NCBI GenBank assembly: GCA_964406705.1
Contig: CAYOSS010000073.1
Span: 1-9,052 of the forward strand
Direction of reading: 5' to 3'
Source: CAZRRV01 sp964406705
GTDB taxonomy: Bacteria; Bacillota; Clostridia; Oscillospirales; Acutalibacteraceae
DNA length: 9,052 bases
Position numbers and translations under genes: made by a program. Below are positions 4,654-9,052 of this stretch, one piece after another. Within the stretch, counting starts at the first letter, position 1. Each line of letters opens with the position of its first letter. A model generated the notes under the pieces. The model had not been told where the DNA came from. It worked only from the letters and a program-made list of their open reading frames with translations, and ran no database searches.

Positions 4654-6192
4654 ATGCAAAGCATTTTCAGTGAGACCGTCTCGCAGTTCGCGGCGGGCGC
4701 CGCCCACAAAGCGTCCCTCGGGGACAGGGGGATCGTGGCGCAGGCGGAGCGCAACGAGAGGTTCTACGTGGGCGACCAGTGGCACGGCGAGGGGGACGGC
4801 TCGCACCCGCTCGTCCGGCGGAACATCATACGCCGCATAGGGGAGTGGAAAATCTCGACGCTCGCGGCGGAGCCGGTATCGGTCGCCTTCTCCCCCGAGC
4901 GGGAGGAGGACGCCGCCGCCGCCAAAGCCCTCGAAGCCCGCTGGCAGAACGCCTTGGAGAGGTTCCGCTTCGAGCAAAAGCGCGAGGAGCTGCTCCGCCG
5001 GGCGTACATAGACGGCACGGGGATAGCCTACTTACGCGGGGCGGGCGACGCGGTCGATATGGAGGTGATAGGCGTCGGGAGAGCGGTCTTCGGCGACCCG
5101 TTTTGCTCCGAGGTGCAACGGCAGCCCTACATCATAGTCTCCTCGCGGGAGGACGCGGAAGCCCTCCGCCGGGAAGCGCTGCTCCACGGGGTTACGGCGC
5201 GGGAGGCGGGCGAGATCCGCCCCGACAGAGCGCTAAACGACGGGCGGGTGACCGTCTACACCAAATTCTGGCGGGACGCCGCCACGGGGCGGGTTAAGAC
5301 CCTTCGCGCGACCGATTCCGCCCCCGTGCGCGCCCCCCGGGACACGGGGCTGCGGCGTTACCCGTTCGCGGTGTTCTTCTGGACCCCGCGCTTCGACAGC
5401 GCCTACGGGGAGAGCGATGTCACCTATCAGATACCCAACCAGATAGCGATAAACAGGGCCCTCTCAGCCGAAATATGGGCTATAACGCTGACCGGCGTGC
5501 CGACCCTCCTTGTAAACGGGAACACCGTCCCCGACGAGGTCACCAACAGCCCGGGGCAGGTGGTGAGGGTTTACGCGGACGAAATCGACGGGGCTATGAA
5601 GTTCGTCTCGCCGCCCGCGTTCGGCGAGCAGATGTCTGGCGTGGTGAGGGACTTGGCGGAGAGCACCCTGACCGACAACGGGGCGAACGACGCCGCTCTC
5701 GGCAACGTGGACCCTTCCAACGCGACCGCCATTATCGAGGCCAAGGAGGCGTCCCTGGAGCCTATGCGCCTTTGCCGCGAGAGGTACTATTCTTTCGTGG
5801 AAGATTTGGCGCGGGTGTGGTGCGACCTGCCGGGGGTGATGCCCGGCGGGGGGCGCTTCACCCCCAAGATCGAGGTGGGCGAGGCTTTCAGCACGGCGGC
5901 GACCCTCTCAACGCTGCAAAACCTTTACAGCGGCGGGGTCATCAGCAAATCGCAGTACTTGGAGAGGATCCCGGACGGGGTATTGGCCCGTAAGGGCGAG
6001 TTAGTGGCGGCCGCAAAGGCCGAGGAAGAGGCCGCGAGGGCGGAAGAAGAGGCTGTGAAGGCCGAAGAAAAGACAGCGAGAGCCGGGGAAAAGGCCGCAA
6101 AAGCCGGGAAAGAGACCGCGAGAGCCGGGGAAAGGGCGGCGGGGACCGCCGCGGAGCCCGCTGACACGGCAAAAGGGGGAAAGAGGAAATGA
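4654..6192 (+). CDS. Phage portal protein (podovirus/P22-like type)
   Basis: This 512-residue protein matches the portal proteins of podovirus-like Clostridia phages. These form the dodecameric ring at one capsid vertex through which DNA is packaged and released. Evidence: an N-terminal region with RNERFYVGDQWHG and VRRNIIRRIGEWKISTLAAEP; the central RRYPFAVFFWTPRFDSAYG (from ~residue 234), followed by TYQIPNQIAINRALS; and ALGNVDPSNATAIIEAKEAS (~349-368), a segment typical of this family. The start is fixed by AGGAGG at 4642-4647, 6 nt upstream. Residues 454-495 are six seven-residue repeats of the form A(K/R)A(E/G)E(E/K/R)(A/T), followed by a Gly/Lys-rich end; this looks like an added helical tail. 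The stop overlaps the next start (ATGA), so the adaptor gene is coupled. No terminase precedes the gene, although a large terminase is the usual upstream partner. Confidence 0.9.
   Translation: MQSIFSETVSQFAAGAAHKASLGDRGIVAQAERNERFYVGDQWHGEGDGSHPLVRRNIIRRIGEWKISTLAAEPVSVAFSPEREEDAAAAKALEARWQNALERFRFEQKREELLRRAYIDGTGIAYLRGAGDAVDMEVIGVGRAVFGDPFCSEVQRQPYIIVSSREDAEALRREALLHGVTAREAGEIRPDRALNDGRVTVYTKFWRDAATGRVKTLRATDSAPVRAPRDTGLRRYPFAVFFWTPRFDSAYGESDVTYQIPNQIAINRALSAEIWAITLTGVPTLLVNGNTVPDEVTNSPGQVVRVYADEIDGAMKFVSPPAFGEQMSGVVRDLAESTLTDNGANDAALGNVDPSNATAIIEAKEASLEPMRLCRERYYSFVEDLARVWCDLPGVMPGGGRFTPKIEVGEAFSTAATLSTLQNLYSGGVISKSQYLERIPDGVLARKGELVAAAKAEEEAARAEEEAVKAEEKTARAGEKAAKAGKETARAGERAAGTAAEPADTAKGGKRK
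6013..6138 (+). repeat. Six 21-bp repeats encoding heptads at the portal C-terminus
   Basis: Units start at 6013, 6034, 6055, 6076, 6097 and 6118 and encode AKAEEEA, ARAEEEA, VKAEEKT, ARAGEKA, AKAGKET and ARAGERA. The last three share near-identical DNA (GC-AGAGCCGGGGAAA-like), indicating recent duplication. The Ala/Glu/Lys make-up predicts a long charged helix. Confidence 0.9.
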
Positions 6193-6527
6193 CGATATCG
6201 GACATAACGACCCACGCGCTGGGGCTTTTAGGCTACGCCGGGGAGCGCCCCGTGGACGACCGGGTGAGCGCCGCCATATACAACTTAGTGGCGGCGGACC
6301 TTTCCAAGGTCACGGGGACGGACATCCCGGCGGTCTCCGGCGCGGGGGACACGGTAGCCCCCGGAGAGGCGCTTGACGCGGTAATAGCGGGGGTGGCGGC
6401 GTTTACCGCCCTTGCGGCGGGGGATATGGTGCAGCACGGGATTTACGAGAAAGAGTACCGCGCCCGCAGAGCCGGGTTCTCCCGGGTGGAGCGGGTGAGG
6501 GACGTGCTTCCGGGGAGGGCGATGTAG
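6189..6527 (+). CDS. Head-tail adaptor (connector) protein
   Basis: This 112-residue protein lies between portal and hub, the place of the head-completion adaptor (gp4 in P22, gp6-like in other phages) that docks under the portal ring. The sequence agrees. The N-terminal ISDITTHALGLLGYAGERP is followed by an AIYNLVAADLSKV helix, and a second helical part has AAFTALAAGDMVQHGIYEKEY. The protein ends RRAGFSRVERVRDVLPG. This helix-D-helix pattern with ALAxGD is common in small connectors of Firmicute phages. It starts inside the portal stop codon (ATGA). The hub gene starts 1 nt after its own stop. Length is normal. The family call is mainly from position plus these patterns. Confidence 0.75.
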   Translation: MTISDITTHALGLLGYAGERPVDDRVSAAIYNLVAADLSKVTGTDIPAVSGAGDTVAPGEALDAVIAGVAAFTALAAGDMVQHGIYEKEYRARRAGFSRVERVRDVLPGRAM

Positions 6528-6528
6528 T

Positions 6529-8448
6529 ATGCGGCGCGACGACGGGCAGTATACGGTGGATTTACCCGTCCCGGCGGGGGTGGACCTCGCGGGGGCGGAG
6601 TTTGACGGCTCCGTGCTGACGCTGCGCTCCGCCGCAAACGTGTACGGCGAGGACGGGCGGCTCACCGCGCGCCCCGGGCTGCGGAGCGTCCCCCTCGAGG
6701 GGGCGGACATTCTCCCGGGGACGGTGTTCCCCGGCGGGGAAAATCTCATCTGCGGCGTGGAGGAGCGGGACGGGGCGTACGGCGCGGTCTTTATAAGAGT
6801 GAACGCCGGCGGGCAGGAATACGAAATTCTCCCCTCGGCTCCGGTCACCGGGAAGGACTCCCCGCTTTTCGCCGTGGAAGCGGACCGCTTATACCTATTC
6901 ACCAAAGAGGGAAACGTAAAGCGGCTCGCGGACGGCGCGTGGGAAACGCTCGGCGAGGAGGACTTCCACATCCCCACGGTGTACACCTCGTGCGAAGCGG
7001 GGCCGGTTTTTAAGGGCGAAACAAGCGAGGCGCCCAACATCCTCACTCCGCTGTTTAAGACGGTCTACACCGCCGCCCCGCCTTCGGGCGAGCCGGTGAG
7101 AATGAGCTACTACGTCCCCGGCGCGGGGGCGAGCGCGGCCGAGCAGATTAAGGTTACCCTGACGCTGCCGGGGCGCGACGCCGTGACCCACACGGTCGCG
7201 GGTTCGGGCGGGCTTTTCTCCGAGGCGGAGGACGGCGCGGACGGCTTCAAAGTGACCGTCACAAAGTCGGGCGAGGGGCTTACGGTGGACTTTTACTCCG
7301 GCGGTGAATACGCGAACGCTTCGCCCGCCGATTATCTCCCGAACAACCTCGAGATCACCGCGGCGGGCCCTACCTCCCCCCTGCGGGAGGCGCTCTTCGC
7401 GGCGCGCGGGGCGGTCCTCCACGGGGGAAGGCTCTTCCTCTGCGCCGGACGCGCTGTCGGCGAGCGGGGCGTGTTCTGGTCCGCTACGGATAATCCCCTG
7501 TACTTCCCCGAAACCTGCCGCGCGGCCCTCCCCGCCCCCGTCACCTGTATGGGGGAGCAGGGCGGCTCGCTCTTCGCGTTCACCGCGTCGGCGTGCTACA
7601 GGCTCCGGGGGGCGGCGCTGCCCACGGCGCGGGACAGGGTTCTCGGGGAGGAGGTAACCTTCCCCGCGTCGGACGCCGGCTTCTCCGCCGAAACGGTGCA
7701 TTCCGGCGCCGGGTGCGACCTTCCCCGGACGCTGAAACTCTGCCGCAACAGGCTCCTCTGGGCGACCAAAGCGGGCGAGGTTTACACCCTTGTCAGCAAG
7801 ACCCCCACGGCGGCTAAGGCAGTTTATAAGATAAGCGGGCCCGTGGACGGGGCGCTGACGGGTCTCGGGGACGGCGCTTTTGCCGCGGTCCGGGGCGAGG
7901 AGTATATGCTGATATGGGGGCGCCGGGCGGCGGTCGCGCGGTGCGACAGCTACGGGTTCGTCTACATCTCGAGCGAGGAGAAACGGCGGGGCCCCGGCTC
8001 GGGCGTGCCCTGGTGGCTCTGGGAGTTCCCGGCGGAGCTTGAGGCGGCGGCGGGGGACATGCTTCTGGCTCGGTGGAGCACGGGGGCGGCGCTGAGCCGG
8101 CTCGTCCCGGGCGAGGCGGACCGCGACGGCTCGGAGGAGTCGCCCGTCGGGTTCGCCCTCGAGACCCCGGCGCTTAGCGCGGGGGACGGGTTCCGCCGTA
8201 AGAAGCTCTACAGCGTCGCGGTCCGCGGGGAGTTTTCCTCGCCCGTGACGCTCACCGTCACCTCGGAAGCGGGCGCTACCTCGGCCGAGCTTCCCGCCGG
8301 CGAGCCGGGGGAGCTTCCCACGGTGGCGGCGGCGTTCCCGGGGCTGCCCCCCGCGAGGCTTTACCGGCTGAAGTTTGAGGGGCGGGGCGCGCTGTCGCTG
8401 AACGCCGTCCGCCTTCGCTGCCGGATGATCGACGCGCGGGGGAAATGA
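6529..8448 (+). CDS. Tail hub / packaged-DNA stabilisation-type protein
   Basis: This is a large, 639-residue, beta-rich protein directly after portal and adaptor. That position and size suggest the hub or stopper that closes the neck of podovirus-like particles, similar in role to P22 gp10. Visible features: an early LRSAANVYGEDGRLTARPGL (32-51), the N-x-Y..DGRL..RPGL pattern often found near the N-terminus of such proteins; repeated short beta segments of the kind LFAVEADRLYLFTKEGNVKR and LHGGRLFLCAG, consistent with propeller-like blades; VFWSATDNPLYFPETC from ~residue 315; a Trp-rich VPWWLWEFP (~493-501); and a C-terminal beta domain (RKKLYSVAVRGEFSSP to NAVRLRCRMI). GGAGGG at 6514-6519 is the ribosome site, within the adaptor gene end. 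It could instead be called a generic tail protein. No enzyme motif is seen. Confidence 0.7.
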   Translation: MRRDDGQYTVDLPVPAGVDLAGAEFDGSVLTLRSAANVYGEDGRLTARPGLRSVPLEGADILPGTVFPGGENLICGVEERDGAYGAVFIRVNAGGQEYEILPSAPVTGKDSPLFAVEADRLYLFTKEGNVKRLADGAWETLGEEDFHIPTVYTSCEAGPVFKGETSEAPNILTPLFKTVYTAAPPSGEPVRMSYYVPGAGASAAEQIKVTLTLPGRDAVTHTVAGSGGLFSEAEDGADGFKVTVTKSGEGLTVDFYSGGEYANASPADYLPNNLEITAAGPTSPLREALFAARGAVLHGGRLFLCAGRAVGERGVFWSATDNPLYFPETCRAALPAPVTCMGEQGGSLFAFTASACYRLRGAALPTARDRVLGEEVTFPASDAGFSAETVHSGAGCDLPRTLKLCRNRLLWATKAGEVYTLVSKTPTAAKAVYKISGPVDGALTGLGDGAFAAVRGEEYMLIWGRRAAVARCDSYGFVYISSEEKRRGPGSGVPWWLWEFPAELEAAAGDMLLARWSTGAALSRLVPGEADRDGSEESPVGFALETPALSAGDGFRRKKLYSVAVRGEFSSPVTLTVTSEAGATSAELPAGEPGELPTVAAAFPGLPPARLYRLKFEGRGALSLNAVRLRCRMIDARGK

Positions 8449-8516
8449 GAAGGCCGCCGGCGGCCGGCAGCTTGCGGAATCAAGCCGGACGCTTCACCGC
8501 GTATGGAGGCAGTTTG

Positions 8517-8642
8517 ATGAAGCCGGGGGGTTACTCCCGGCTTCGCCGTTTGCGGAGAGTTGACGCGTCGCGGGGTAGATCGGGGGCCGGGGGCACAATT
8601 TGGCTTCCCTGTTATGGCGGGCCCGGCCTGCTTTGCGGGTAG
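8517..8642 (+). CDS. Possible truncated start of a further phage gene
   Basis: ATG 8517 follows a good GGAGG (8505-8509) with 7-nt spacing, 68 bp after the hub stop. It opens 41 residues beginning MKPGGYSRLRRLRRVDASRG, and the stop TAG falls just where the right repeat flank begins. No family is recognised. Its spacing and ribosome site fit the next gene of the structural operon cut short by repeat DNA, but the downstream composition is low-information. A 9-bp hairpin (8519-8527 with 8536-8544) lies inside its first codons. Confidence 0.3.
   Translation: MKPGGYSRLRRLRRVDASRGRSGAGGTIWLPCYGGPGLLCG
8519..8544 (+). terminator. GC-rich stem-loop after the hub gene
   Basis: GAAGCCGGG pairs with CCCGGCTTC over 9 bp with an 8-nt loop, about 70 bp after the hub stop. 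Only a weak GTTT follows, so terminator function is uncertain. It overlaps the possible small ORF starting at 8517. A perfect 14-bp palindrome (8452-8465) lies just after the hub stop and has no T tract. Confidence 0.3.
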
Positions 8643-9013
8643 CTTTGTGCTGTTAGCGGTTTTCGCTCCGCCCGGCGCCGGGGGCTTCTTTTCGCTGCGC
8701 GCGGGGGCTCGGTGGTGCCGTTGGCTCCGGGTCTGCCCGGCTCGGGGGGATGCTGCTCGCTGCGCGAGGGGGCTTTGCGGTGCCGGGGCTTTGACTTTCC
8801 CTGTTAAGGCGGATTTCTTCTCGCTGCGCGGGGATAGCCAATTTATTCCCTCAGCTATGCTGGGGAACGTTGTCCGCTTTTCTTCTCTGCGCCGACGGGC
8901 GCGGCGGACCTCCTGCCTTTGGTTCCGTCTGTTTCCGGGAGGCTTTATCCCGCTTCGCGGGGAGGCTTTCCAATTTTCCCAGCTATGCTGGGGAACGTGT
9001 CCGCTTTTCTTCT
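8643..9013 (-). repeat. Right flank repeat array, inverted relative to the left
   Basis: Read on the minus strand, this gene-free stretch holds tags at 9013-8998 and 8886-8871, 127 bp apart. Each is followed by the CCCAGC/GCTGGG hairpin and then the CCCGC/GCGGG-type hairpin. Further inward come partial units with GCGCAGCG-type cores near 8690-8770. The stretch 9013-8791 aligns colinearly with left-flank 478-700 (both 223 bp), roughly four in five positions identical by eye. It includes a distinctive GAAGAAATCCGCC in both second units. I see no gene here; ORFs on either strand translate the repeat. Confidence 0.8.
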
Positions 9014-9052
9014 CTGTGCCGGAACGGTCCGCCTTCGTCGTCGCAAGTTCCA
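8998..9052 (-). repeat. Right terminal inverted repeat, 55 bp
   Basis: This is the reverse complement of 21-75 with a single mismatch. It ends exactly at the window edge, so the match may continue beyond what can be seen. Unlike the left arm, it runs directly into the first repeat unit with no extra DNA. Confidence 0.85.

Noticed and set aside
6895..7701. 268-residue minus-strand ORF in the hub gene
   Set aside because: It is Arg/Gly-rich shadow coding opposite a well-supported gene, without domain signals.

Overview
The window is a GC-rich stretch of bacterial or phage DNA. It carries a compact set of phage structural genes, all on the + strand, between two gene-free flanks. The flanks are built from a hairpin-rich repeat that is inverted at one end relative to the other. 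Strong GGAGG-type ribosome sites, a Clostridia-type holin, and a capsid protein and portal of the kinds seen in Clostridia prophages suggest a high-GC Firmicute (a gut Oscillospirales-like host is my guess) or its phage. The sequence alone does not prove the taxonomy.

Layout. 1-1110 is a repeat-only left flank. 1111-1434 is a small phage-type protein that overlaps a holin gene (1418-2260), and the holin carries a long low-complexity tail. 2264-2827 is a low-complexity ORF in the place where an endolysin would usually lie. 2828-3318 is gene-poor and repeat-derived. 3319-4230 is the major capsid protein. 4231-4653 is a degenerate tandem array of ~47-bp units, beginning with a terminator-like hairpin. 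4654-6192 is the portal, 6189-6527 a head-tail adaptor, and 6529-8448 a large tail-hub/stabilisation-type protein. These last three are tightly packed (ATGA overlap, then a 1-nt gap) and form the neck of a podovirus-like particle. 8517-8642 is a possible truncated next gene. 8643-9052 is the right repeat flank.

How the genes fit together. The capsid protein would build the shell. The portal, adaptor and hub would form the DNA gate and neck, and the holin would time lysis. No terminase, scaffold, capsid protease, endolysin, integrase, replication or regulatory gene is visible. The order capsid-before-portal is also unusual. The set is therefore either one piece of a larger or split phage, a satellite or gene-transfer-agent-like remnant, or a decaying prophage island. 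The clear structural genes show no frameshifts.

The most striking features are repeats. The outer 55 bp of both ends form a 54/55 inverted repeat. If 76-493 is removed from the left arm, the inverted match continues colinearly for about 262 bp. A second repeat family occupies the gap between capsid and portal. Pieces resembling it occur inside the coding tails of the holin and the low-complexity ORF. The portal ends in six 21-bp heptad repeats.
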